Both the position numbers and the translations under genes were made by a program. DNA of 64,000 nt from NCBI RefSeq assembly GCF_900185615.1, contig NZ_FYAK01000002.1, positions 62,001 to 126,000 on the forward strand, in the 5' to 3' direction. Shown here one piece after another: positions 1-7,837 of the stretch; position 1 is the stretch's first letter; every line of letters starts with the position of its first letter. Source of the DNA: Photobacterium malacitanum. Its GTDB lineage: Bacteria; Pseudomonadota; Gammaproteobacteria; Enterobacterales; Vibrionaceae. The notes below the pieces were generated by a model, which worked only from the letters and a program-made list of their open reading frames with translations, did not search any database and had not been told where the DNA came from.

Positions 1-640
1 ATTTTCTGTAACAGTTTTATTCCGTGAAAGTAATTTATGAATATTGTTATATTGGTTATAAGACCAATAAGAGATATTAAATACAATTAATAAGCTTAGA
101 CATAGTAAAGTGTAGTGGATGATTTTTTTTCTAATACTATGGCTAATGTTCATGCTGTGGTGTCTTTTTCATTAGAAAACGTAGTGATAGCTAATTATGT
201 GGCATTTTACTGCTTTATAATGATTGATGAATAGTCTTTATTTGTAACAATTTCTTATGTTTTTAACTGAAAGTTACTATAAAACACTACTAAAAAATAA
301 TAATTAGCTTTTTATGTAAAAATAGTGAAATTTAGCAGTAATTTGAGTTAGAAGGTCGTCTTTAGATATCTGTTTAAATGATGAGAAGTTAAATCTACTA
401 CAGTATTAATTGAGAATACTGCTATAATGTATACCGTTCAAAATGAGCTCTAATAAGTAGAGTAGTATTGGATAGCTACTGAATCAGAAAGTATAGATAA
501 TACTATTTATTTAAATTAAATTTATTTATAAACTAGTTCGAATTGATCTGCGATAGTTCGCTTGCATGTGTTTGTTTTTAAAACAATCTCTAGAATATCA
601 GTGAATTATACCATCAGATTTTTGTTATAGGTGATGTACG
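1..640. other. AT-rich non-coding region upstream of pqiA
   Basis: I see no convincing gene on either strand. The one notable signal is an extended -10 promoter motif (TGC followed by TATAAT at 423-428). It adjoins an inverted repeat, CAGTATT at 401-407 and AATACTG at 415-421, that could be an operator. No good -35 element is visible. If used, it would give pqiA a leader of about 200 nt. The rest is low-complexity AT-rich sequence. Confidence 0.4.
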
Positions 641-2014
641 TTGAGTAATGAAATTAAGCCCGCACGAGAGGCGATTGACGTGCAACAATCAATGATGGTT
701 GCGTGTGAAGAGTGTGGGTTAGTCGTTGATATCCCTGATTTAAATGAAGGTGATAAAGCAACCTGCCCTCGGTGTGGCCATACATTAACGAAGGCTGTTA
801 GTTTACCTTTTCAACGCCCAGTTGCTTACGGTATTGCTTGTTTGTTGATGCTAGTCTTGAGCCTGTCATTTCCATTTCTTTCTTTTACAGTTAATGGTAT
901 GGGGCATCAAATTACACTGTTAAATGCAGCTGAAACATTACAACATTTTGAAAATAGTGTATTAGCTATTTTATTAATGATAACTGTTCTTGTTTTTCCA
1001 GCAGTATATATAATGCTGGTGTTATATCTTTATTATCATGCTCATAAAGTAAAGAATGTTGGCCATGTTGTTCATGATCGCGCTTGGATAAAATTTTTAT
1101 GCCGCATCATATTTACTATTCAACCTTGGCTAATGGTTGATGTTTTTTTAATTGGCGTTTTAGTCAGTCTGGTAAAAATTTCTGCATTAGCACATATTGG
1201 TTTAGGCAACTCATTTTGGGCTTTTTGTCTTTATAGTGTGTTAGTCGTGAAATGTGTGTCATTAGTTGATAGAACCTGGTTGTGGGATCAGTTCTTTGCT
1301 ATGAAACCTGTAGAAGGTGTGCGTGCTGGTGATACTCATTTAGATCATAATCATGTGGGTTGTCATGCCTGTAATCAAATTAATCCACTACCAAGGTCAC
1401 ATAAAGCACGATGTTTGCGTTGTGATAGTCAATTACATGTTTTTAACGCGAACCATTCATTGCAATATTCGTGGGCTTATTTACTGGCATCGATAGTGTT
1501 TTATATTCCTGCCAATTTATATCCAATGATGTATACCGTAAGTTTAGGGCAAACCGAAGGTTCAACGATCCTTGGTGGCGTTGTTTTACTTTGGAAAATG
1601 GGATCATGGCCGATAGCGTTAGTGATATTTATAGCGAGTATTTTTATTCCTATGGCAAAAATGTTTACCTTAGCATGGCTTTATTATTGTGCTGGTAAAC
1701 GCGCTGATGACTCAAGTCATGTCGCCATTAAACGGTTAAAATTATACCGCTTAACAGAATTTATCGGCCGTTGGTCTATGGTTGATATCTTTGTGGTTGC
1801 TATCTTAGTTGCTTTAGTACAGTTACAAAATGTGATGGCAATTTCACCGGGTCCTGCAGCGTTATGCTTTGCGACAGTGGTGATCTTTACGATGTTATCT
1901 GCGATGAATTTTGATCCGCGGATATTTTGGACACCAAAAAATAAACCATGTAAGCAAGATTCAGAGTTAGATGCTCCTGAATCCAATTCAGAAGTGCCTA
2001 GTGTACATAAATGA
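641..2014 (+). CDS. pqiA: PqiA-family intermembrane transport protein (inner membrane)
   Basis: This is the polytopic inner-membrane subunit of the Pqi lipid-transport system. Two zinc-ribbon-like Cys pairs are visible (C22/C25 with C42/C45, and C241/C244 with C258/C261), each followed by a block of four hydrophobic helices, the usual duplicated PqiA layout. Length is 457 aa, as expected for the family. The start is TTG: an in-frame stop lies just upstream, and AGGTG at 629-633 sits 7 nt away. The 3' end lies 11 nt before pqiB, so the two are co-transcribed and probably translationally coupled. Family assignment is firm. The transported lipid is not known from the sequence. Confidence 0.93.
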   Translation: MSNEIKPAREAIDVQQSMMVACEECGLVVDIPDLNEGDKATCPRCGHTLTKAVSLPFQRPVAYGIACLLMLVLSLSFPFLSFTVNGMGHQITLLNAAETLQHFENSVLAILLMITVLVFPAVYIMLVLYLYYHAHKVKNVGHVVHDRAWIKFLCRIIFTIQPWLMVDVFLIGVLVSLVKISALAHIGLGNSFWAFCLYSVLVVKCVSLVDRTWLWDQFFAMKPVEGVRAGDTHLDHNHVGCHACNQINPLPRSHKARCLRCDSQLHVFNANHSLQYSWAYLLASIVFYIPANLYPMMYTVSLGQTEGSTILGGVVLLWKMGSWPIALVIFIASIFIPMAKMFTLAWLYYCAGKRADDSSHVAIKRLKLYRLTEFIGRWSMVDIFVVAILVALVQLQNVMAISPGPAALCFATVVIFTMLSAMNFDPRIFWTPKNKPCKQDSELDAPESNSEVPSVHK

Positions 2015-2025
2015 GAAAGCAGATT

Positions 2026-3669
2026 ATGAGTGATAACCAGCCAGCAGAGGCAAAAGTACAACGTTTGAAACAAGTGTCGCCAATATGGATCGTTCCACTA
2101 GTTGCACTTGCTATTGGTATTTGGATGTTTGTTCAATACCTTAATAGTCAAGGACCTGTGATCACGATTCGATTACCAAATGCATCAGGTATTGAAGTTG
2201 GAAAAACAGCAATCAAATCGTTGAATGTAAAAGTTGGTGTCGTTACAAAAGTTCAACTAAGTAAAGATTACAGCTATATCACCGTGACAGCCCAGATGAA
2301 CAATGATACTGGCCGAATGCTTAAAAATGACACTCTATTTTGGGTGGTTAAGCCGCGCATAGGTAAAGGGGGTGTATCTGGATTAGATACATTACTCTCT
2401 GGTTCATATATTGAAATGCAACCAGGTGAAGGAAAGAAAGATAAAGATCATTTTGTCGCGTTAGATGTTCCTCCGGTCGCGCCAGCTGATGCGAAAGGTT
2501 TACGAGTTATTTTAACCAGTCGTCAAGCAGGTAAATTGGGTGTTGGTGATCCGGTACTTTATGATGGTTTTACTGTTGGTCGAGTAGAGAAAGTCAGTTT
2601 TGATATCAATAGTAAACGTGCTAATTATCAACTATTTATTTTTGAACCTTATGATAGCTTAGTGCGTACTAGCAGCAATTTCATTCTAGCTTCTGGTGTA
2701 AAAGTGCAAGTGGGTGCTGAAGGCTTTAATGTTAAAATTGGCTCTTTAGAATCATTAATAACTGGTGGTGTGACATTTACAACACCAGCAGATGATCAAG
2801 GTACACCTCAACTGAAGCAAAAATCCTATTATCGTTTGTATGATAACCGTGCGGCTGTACGTGAAAAAATGTTTGAGAGACACCTTGATTTTGTAATGTT
2901 GTTTAGTGAATCGATTCGAGGACTAAAAGCTGGTGCTCCGATTGAGTATCGTGGAATTCAAATTGGTACCGTACAAAAAGTACCTTTACGTTTACCGACC
3001 AGTCAAGAAGGTTTCACTAGCAAACAAATTCCAGTATTGGTGCGTATTGATTTAGGACGCGTTTATGATCGTTCAGATGAAGGTACACTTGCTTCACTGA
3101 AAACAAATCTTGAAAAAGAATTTAAACTTGGTCTACGTGCAACATTGAAAACAGGTAATTTATTAACCGGTGCATTGTATATTGGTACTGATGTTTATAA
3201 AGAAGAAAAACCTGTGAAATTAATGACCTATGATGGTTATGAGATCTTTCCAACTAAAGCGGGTGATTTGGCTGAGGTACAGAAGCAATTAACTAATTTA
3301 CTGAATAAATTTAATAAGTTGCCAGTTGAAGACACCTTAAATTCAATGACAGCGACATTAAAAGCATCTGAAAAAACAATGGCGACGATGCAAAAAGCGA
3401 TCAACGATTTAGATCGATTATTAAAGCAAAAAGATACTCAAGCATTACCTGGTGATGTACGTGCAAGCCTTAAACAGATCCAAACAACCCTTAATGGTTT
3501 TGGTCCTGATGCTGCGCCATATCAGAACCTTGAAGGTGCGTTAACTCGTTTCGAAGCTGTTATGACTGAACTTCAACCGGTGTTACGTCAAATCAATGAA
3601 AAACCAAATTCACTTGTGTTTGGTGATGAGAAAACAAAAGATCCAGTACCTGTTGGAGGTCGTAAATAA
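2026..3669 (+). CDS. pqiB: PqiB, MCE-domain intermembrane transport protein
   Basis: PqiB is the periplasm-spanning MCE protein of the Pqi complex and is thought to form a tube between the two membranes. One N-terminal transmembrane helix (about residues 15-33) is followed by three MCE domains at roughly 35-130, 155-250 and 280-395. A helical C-terminal tail (about 400-520) ends in a Leu/Gln-rich segment. The ATG at 2026 gives 547 aa and matches the short MxxN start of E. coli PqiB (546 aa). An upstream ATG at 2011 overlaps the pqiA stop and would add five residues; neither start has a strong ribosome site. The gene is the middle member of pqiABC. Confidence 0.93.
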   Translation: MSDNQPAEAKVQRLKQVSPIWIVPLVALAIGIWMFVQYLNSQGPVITIRLPNASGIEVGKTAIKSLNVKVGVVTKVQLSKDYSYITVTAQMNNDTGRMLKNDTLFWVVKPRIGKGGVSGLDTLLSGSYIEMQPGEGKKDKDHFVALDVPPVAPADAKGLRVILTSRQAGKLGVGDPVLYDGFTVGRVEKVSFDINSKRANYQLFIFEPYDSLVRTSSNFILASGVKVQVGAEGFNVKIGSLESLITGGVTFTTPADDQGTPQLKQKSYYRLYDNRAAVREKMFERHLDFVMLFSESIRGLKAGAPIEYRGIQIGTVQKVPLRLPTSQEGFTSKQIPVLVRIDLGRVYDRSDEGTLASLKTNLEKEFKLGLRATLKTGNLLTGALYIGTDVYKEEKPVKLMTYDGYEIFPTKAGDLAEVQKQLTNLLNKFNKLPVEDTLNSMTATLKASEKTMATMQKAINDLDRLLKQKDTQALPGDVRASLKQIQTTLNGFGPDAAPYQNLEGALTRFEAVMTELQPVLRQINEKPNSLVFGDEKTKDPVPVGGRK

Positions 3670-4238
3670 TGAAAAAATGGTTTGTCATCGCAGCAATTAC
3701 GTTAGCCGCTAGTGGTTGTAGTAGTGCGCCTGAAGGGGTAAATACATTCTTGTTACCAGCAGGGAAGACGCTAACAGTATCGCACGCAACTCATCAGCCA
3801 TTATTAATCGTACGTCCTGTTGAGGTAGCTGCCCATTTAGCGGGGAATGGTTTAGTTTATCAAACCTCGGCAACTGAAATGGTTGAAGCCCAACAAAACT
3901 TATGGGGTGAGTCATTAGCAAAACAGTTAACGCGCCGCATTACTCATGATTTGCGTCAAAAGCAACATCATTTATGGGCTACACAGTTAACGCCAACATT
4001 ATCAACAACGGGAGCGTCACGGTTACAAGTACGTATTAACCAGTTTAATGGTGTATATACTGGAGTAGCGAATGTTGCTGGTGAGTGGATGATTATTGGT
4101 GCTAATGGTAATTTGCAAACGGTACACCCATTTGAATTTAGTGTTCCACTTGCAAAAGACGGTTACAGTGCGCAAGTTGAAGCATTATCAACTGCTGTGG
4201 GTGAGTTAACCACACAGATAGCAAATGCAGTGAAGTAA
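3669..4238 (+). CDS. pqiC: PqiC outer-membrane lipoprotein
   Basis: This is the 189-aa lipoprotein partner of PqiAB (ABC-type transport auxiliary, formerly DUF330/YmbA). The signal peptide ends in a clear lipobox (LAASGC, Cys17). Residues after Cys lack an Asp at +2, consistent with outer-membrane sorting. The ATG shares a base with the pqiB TAA stop, which implies coupled translation. PqiC is proposed to anchor the distal end of the PqiB tube at the outer membrane. A strong terminator follows, closing the operon. Confidence 0.9.
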   Translation: MKKWFVIAAITLAASGCSSAPEGVNTFLLPAGKTLTVSHATHQPLLIVRPVEVAAHLAGNGLVYQTSATEMVEAQQNLWGESLAKQLTRRITHDLRQKQHHLWATQLTPTLSTTGASRLQVRINQFNGVYTGVANVAGEWMIIGANGNLQTVHPFEFSVPLAKDGYSAQVEALSTAVGELTTQIANAVK

Positions 4239-4268
4239 CGGATTAGCTTGCTCTAAGTAAAACGGATG

Positions 4269-4309
4269 AAAAAAGTCCACCTGTTAATTATAACGGTGGA
4301 CTTTTTTAT
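4269..4309. terminator. Bidirectional terminator between pqiC and the HAD hydrolase gene
   Basis: The stem AAAAAGTCCACC pairs with GGTGGACTTTTTT across a short AT loop. Because the stem is flanked by A on one side and T on the other, it can terminate transcription from both convergent genes. Confidence 0.85.
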
Positions 4310-4334
4310 TACTTATTAGTACGTTATATGTTGA

Positions 4335-4988
4335 TTAAACGGCTTTTAAAAATGTTAATGCTTCATCCATAGTATTAAAAATGTGATGGCCCAAAGCGCG
4401 AGTGTCAGTATCTGGTTCAACTAGATCAATGATTTGCAAGGTTGTCATATTTGCAGCAACGGCAGCTTTTACGCCATTATTTGAATCTTCAAAAGCTAGG
4501 CATTGTTGAGGTTTAAGATTTAAGCGCTGCGCTGCAAGCAGGTATATCTCAGGGGCAGGTTTACCATTAACCACTTCATCGCCGCTGGTTATGTGTGAAA
4601 AATATTGAGACAGCCCAGCTAGATGGAGTTTTTTATGTGCTAATGCATTATGGGTTGATGTTGCAACGACCATAGCAATATTTTGTGCTTGTAGCCATGT
4701 TAATAATGCGATGACGCCTTTCTTTACAGGAATAGCCTGATGTTCAACAACAGCATGATAATGTTGCATCCAACGGGGATGAAAAGCAGCATAATTAAGG
4801 CTATCGCCATACCCCTGTTCAATAATCGGTTTTATACCAGCTTGATTTCGACCAATAATGTTAAGATAAATATCACGTTTAAAAGGGATATCCATTTCAA
4901 TACATGTTTGCTGAAATGCTGCCATGCAGACTTTTTCAGTATCAAGCAATAATCCGTCCATATCAAAAATTGCTGCGCTGTATTTCAT
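4335..4988 (-). CDS. HAD-superfamily sugar-phosphate phosphatase / beta-phosphoglucomutase-like
   Basis: This is a 217-aa cytosolic HAD hydrolase with all core motifs. Motif I is FDMDGLLLDT (nucleophile D9, acid/base D11). Motif II is the Thr/Ser of VVATSTH. The Lys of NGKPAPEIY and the acidic motif FEDSNNGV complete the site. The LLLDTE motif and the helical cap between motifs I and II place it with the YniC/GS1/PGMB subgroup, which act on small sugar phosphates or 2-deoxysugar phosphates. The exact substrate cannot be read. It is a single gene convergent with pqiABC. Confidence 0.85.
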   Translation of the reverse strand: MKYSAAIFDMDGLLLDTEKVCMAAFQQTCIEMDIPFKRDIYLNIIGRNQAGIKPIIEQGYGDSLNYAAFHPRWMQHYHAVVEHQAIPVKKGVIALLTWLQAQNIAMVVATSTHNALAHKKLHLAGLSQYFSHITSGDEVVNGKPAPEIYLLAAQRLNLKPQQCLAFEDSNNGVKAAVAANMTTLQIIDLVEPDTDTRALGHHIFNTMDEALTFLKAV

Positions 4989-5165
4989 TGTTTTCTCTGT
5001 GTGATTATTTTTCCATACAGTTTCTCATATTATTAAATCACAGAGTAGGTTAATTGAAGTTAGATAACAAAAAGAAATGGTTGTGTGTGGTTGTATTAAT
5101 AAATAATATACCGGTGTTATTTATAATTGTGTGAATAACGTTATTTTAATAAAAGGTATATATCA

Positions 5166-6339
5166 ATGACAATCTATAATTCGCCTAAAACGCTACCTGA
5201 ATTTGTAAAAAAAAATTGAACATCATTTAGAAGAGCTTATTTATCCTCGAAAAAACCAACAACATTTAGTATTAGGGAAAAAGCCTACAGAGAATAGTGT
5301 GTTATTGCAAAGTAATGATTACTTAGCAATTTCAAATCATGATTATATTCGTAAGGTATATATTGATGCGTTACGTAATAATAAAAAAGATGTTGTTATG
5401 TCTGCAATATTCCTACATAAAGAGGATGATCATTCATTTGAACATCAGCTTGCTGATTACACAGGTTTTGAGCATTGCATTTTGTCTCAGTCAGGGTGGG
5501 CGGCTAATGTTGGATTAATCCAGACTATCTTACCGGCTAATACGCCTGTTTATATTGATTTTTTTGCACATATGTCTTTATGGGAAGGCGCACGGATAGC
5601 AGCAGCACAAATTCATAGTTTTTTACATAATAACGTTCGTCATTTAGAAAAGCTGATTAAACGTAATGGCCCTGGATTGATTTTAGTTGATTCGGTTTAT
5701 AGTACGCTAGGTACTGTTGCACCATTAACTGAAATTGTCGCATTAGCTAAATGTTATGGCTGTGCTATTTTGGTTGATGAATCGCACTCGCTAGGCACTC
5801 ATGGACCACAAGGTGCAGGCCTCGTTGCTGAATTAGGGTTAACGGATGATGTCGATTTTATAACAGTTAGTTTAGCAAAAGCGTTTGCTTATCGTGCAGG
5901 GGCGATATTGTGCAGCCATAAAGTAGGGCAAGCGTTACCTTTTGTAGCACGACCGGCTATTTTTAGTTCTGCTTTATTACCTCATGAAATTTCGGTATTA
6001 CAAGCGACATTAAATGTCATCAAAAACAGTGACGAACGTCGTTCACGATTGGTAGAGCAAGCTGATAAATTACGTTTTGGGTTGATTAAACTTGGATTTA
6101 CTATTCAAAGTCAGTCACAGATTATTGCCTTAGAAACAGGTAATGAAACGAATACTGAAATTATGCGTGATTATTTAGAGGATATGAACGTTTTTGGTTC
6201 TGTTTTTTGTTCTCCTGCAACACCAAAAAATAAAAATTTAATTCGATTTTCGGTGAATAGTGAATTAACTGATAAAGAGATTAATATTATCTTAAATGCA
6301 TGCTCCATGATGAATATTAATCTAAAACTAGTCTCATAA
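5166..6339 (+). pseudogene. cqsA: CqsA, CAI-1 autoinducer synthase, frameshifted in an A9 tract
   Basis: CqsA is a PLP-dependent acyl-CoA:amino-acid transferase (alpha-oxoamine synthase fold) that makes the CAI-1 family signal. Reading from ATG 5166, the frame hits TGA at 5217 just after nine A (5207-5215). With eight A the frame continues to 6339 and gives 390 aa, matching CqsA of V. cholerae (389 aa by recall). The PLP lysine lies in SLAKAF (K238 of the repaired protein), and the DESHS motif is intact. As written, only a GTG-start fragment from 5299 could be made; it lacks the first 44 residues. Everything downstream looks well conserved, so the break is recent, reversible by slippage, or a sequencing error. 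Confidence 0.88.
5207..5215 (+). repeat. A9 homopolymer at the cqsA frameshift
   Basis: Nine consecutive A lie in codons 14-17 of cqsA. Eight would restore the full reading frame. Tracts of this length are prone to replication and transcription slippage and also to sequencing error. Confidence 0.85.
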
Positions 6340-6395
6340 TAATAGCTAATATGTAGTAATAGTTAAAAGTATAGTATTAACTAATTAAATGGTAT

Positions 6396-6436
6396 TAAGC
6401 CTGCTAATAGTATTTAGTAGGCTTATTTATTTTTTA
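6396..6436 (+). terminator. Rho-independent terminator after cqsA
   Basis: AAGCCTGCTAA pairs with TTTAGTAGGCTT across a small loop. A T-rich stretch (TATTTATTTTTTA) follows. It separates cqsA from the protease gene. Confidence 0.7.
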
Positions 6437-6637
6437 TAATATAAATGATTGTTTTATTTTAATGGTGTTTTAAATACGTTTTTCGTCTGGTAATAATCTT
6501 TCAGGGGATATTTAAATATAAATAAAATTAACGCTTGATATTGTTTTCAGCCTCTGTAGTATTTATTTACATCACGAAAGAAAAGAGACTTCACTTCATT
6601 AAATAATCAATGTTGTATTATTTTAAAAAGGAAAATC

Positions 6638-7789
6638 ATGCAAAAGAAAAAATTATGCTTATTATTAGCAATGTTTACTGGCACTGTAAATGCTGCTAAT
6701 TTTGAATCGCCGTTAATTTTACCAACTGATTTATCAAACCAGCCAACCGCTTCACAGTGGGTTGTTGGTCATTATCAAAATATCGTGCAAGCAAATAGAG
6801 TCTGGGACCATTATAATATTGATATTCATCTTGTTCCAGCAACGGTAACTTATCTTGATTATCCTTATGCCACTATTGAAGAAGTTTCTGAAAATATAGA
6901 GCAAATGATCCAAAATGATCCAAGTATCATTAAAAATACCTTAACTACTTTTGCAGCGCAGCTATCAAATACTACCAAAGGCCATGCACGTTCACCGATG
7001 GGAGATGAAGACTTCGCAGAAATGAACAATACGCCATTAGTGTTAAGTGCTGATAGTGTTGTTAATAAGCGCTACCAATTTGTTTATGCACATGAAGTTG
7101 GCCACACTTTTGGTGCTAAACATACTAAAGCAAATACTGCTAATAGTACCCAAGAACTGTTTAAAAATGGCTATGGTACTAAGCAATGTAATGCTGAAGG
7201 CACAACCAGCCTAATGTCAGGCTTCACTAGCTATAATCACGCGAATGGCTTACCGTTTATGAATGGTCAAGCTGGTTGTGATCAAGGTACTGCAGATGTT
7301 GCTAAACTCCTTAATCATAGTGCAATCAAGAAAGAAAACCTTACACCACTAACTGGCGTACAGACATTAGTGGCTTCACCACGTGAAGATATCAATGCGC
7401 AACAATTTGAAGTTACCCTTACTAGAAGCAAAGATATTGATAATGCACAGCAAGCGACTGTTTATGTTGCAACCAAGGTGCATGGTGATAAGCAAGCGGC
7501 TTTAGCGCCTATAGAGGTTAGCTTTGCAGCTGGTAGTAAGACAACAGTAGTAACGTTACCTTTTGATCAGGTATATCCATTATTTGATAATGCCGATACT
7601 AATCAAGGTACGTATTTAGTGGCTGTTACTGATGATGAAGTGATGCCAGCGAGTATTAATTTATTAGACTCTAATACACAATGGCCTCAAAATCATGATA
7701 ATGGCGGCGGCTCTGGCGGCAGTTTATCTCTATTTTGGTTGATGATGATGTCACTAGCTGTTTACGGTCGACGTAAATTGTCGAACTAA
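6638..7789 (+). CDS. Secreted zinc metalloprotease (metzincin-like) with GlyGly-CTERM tail
   Basis: This 383-aa exported protein begins with a signal peptide (about residues 1-19, ending VNA-A). Residues 152-162 read HEVGHTFGAKH, the HExxHxxGxxH zinc site of metzincins, and LMSG at 192-195 is a plausible Met-turn. The C terminus has a Gly-rich spacer (GGGSGG), a hydrophobic helix and a basic end (GRRKLSN). That is the GlyGly-CTERM signature of rhombosortase-processed, type II-secreted proteins. A ribosome site (AAAAGGAAA) precedes the ATG. It sits between cqsA and cqsS, which are normally adjacent. The substrate is unknown; a role in signal or host-protein turnover is only a guess. Confidence 0.82.
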   Translation: MQKKKLCLLLAMFTGTVNAANFESPLILPTDLSNQPTASQWVVGHYQNIVQANRVWDHYNIDIHLVPATVTYLDYPYATIEEVSENIEQMIQNDPSIIKNTLTTFAAQLSNTTKGHARSPMGDEDFAEMNNTPLVLSADSVVNKRYQFVYAHEVGHTFGAKHTKANTANSTQELFKNGYGTKQCNAEGTTSLMSGFTSYNHANGLPFMNGQAGCDQGTADVAKLLNHSAIKKENLTPLTGVQTLVASPREDINAQQFEVTLTRSKDIDNAQQATVYVATKVHGDKQAALAPIEVSFAAGSKTTVVTLPFDQVYPLFDNADTNQGTYLVAVTDDEVMPASINLLDSNTQWPQNHDNGGGSGGSLSLFWLMMMSLAVYGRRKLSN

Positions 7790-7799
7790 GACATAGTAT

Positions 7800-7829
7800 A
7801 AAGTAGGTATAATTACTTATACCTACTTT
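7800..7829. terminator. Hairpin between convergent protease and cqsS genes
   Basis: A perfect 13-bp stem (AAAGTAGGTATAA with TTATACCTACTTT) and a 4-nt loop lie exactly between the two convergent stops. The U-tract is poor on both sides, so it may act as a terminator or as a 3'-end stabiliser. Confidence 0.6.
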
Positions 7830-7837
7830 AGTTAATA

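Noticed and set aside
1717-2073. Antisense reading frame opposite pqiA
   Set aside because: It is a shadow of pqiA with no family match and no ribosome site of note.
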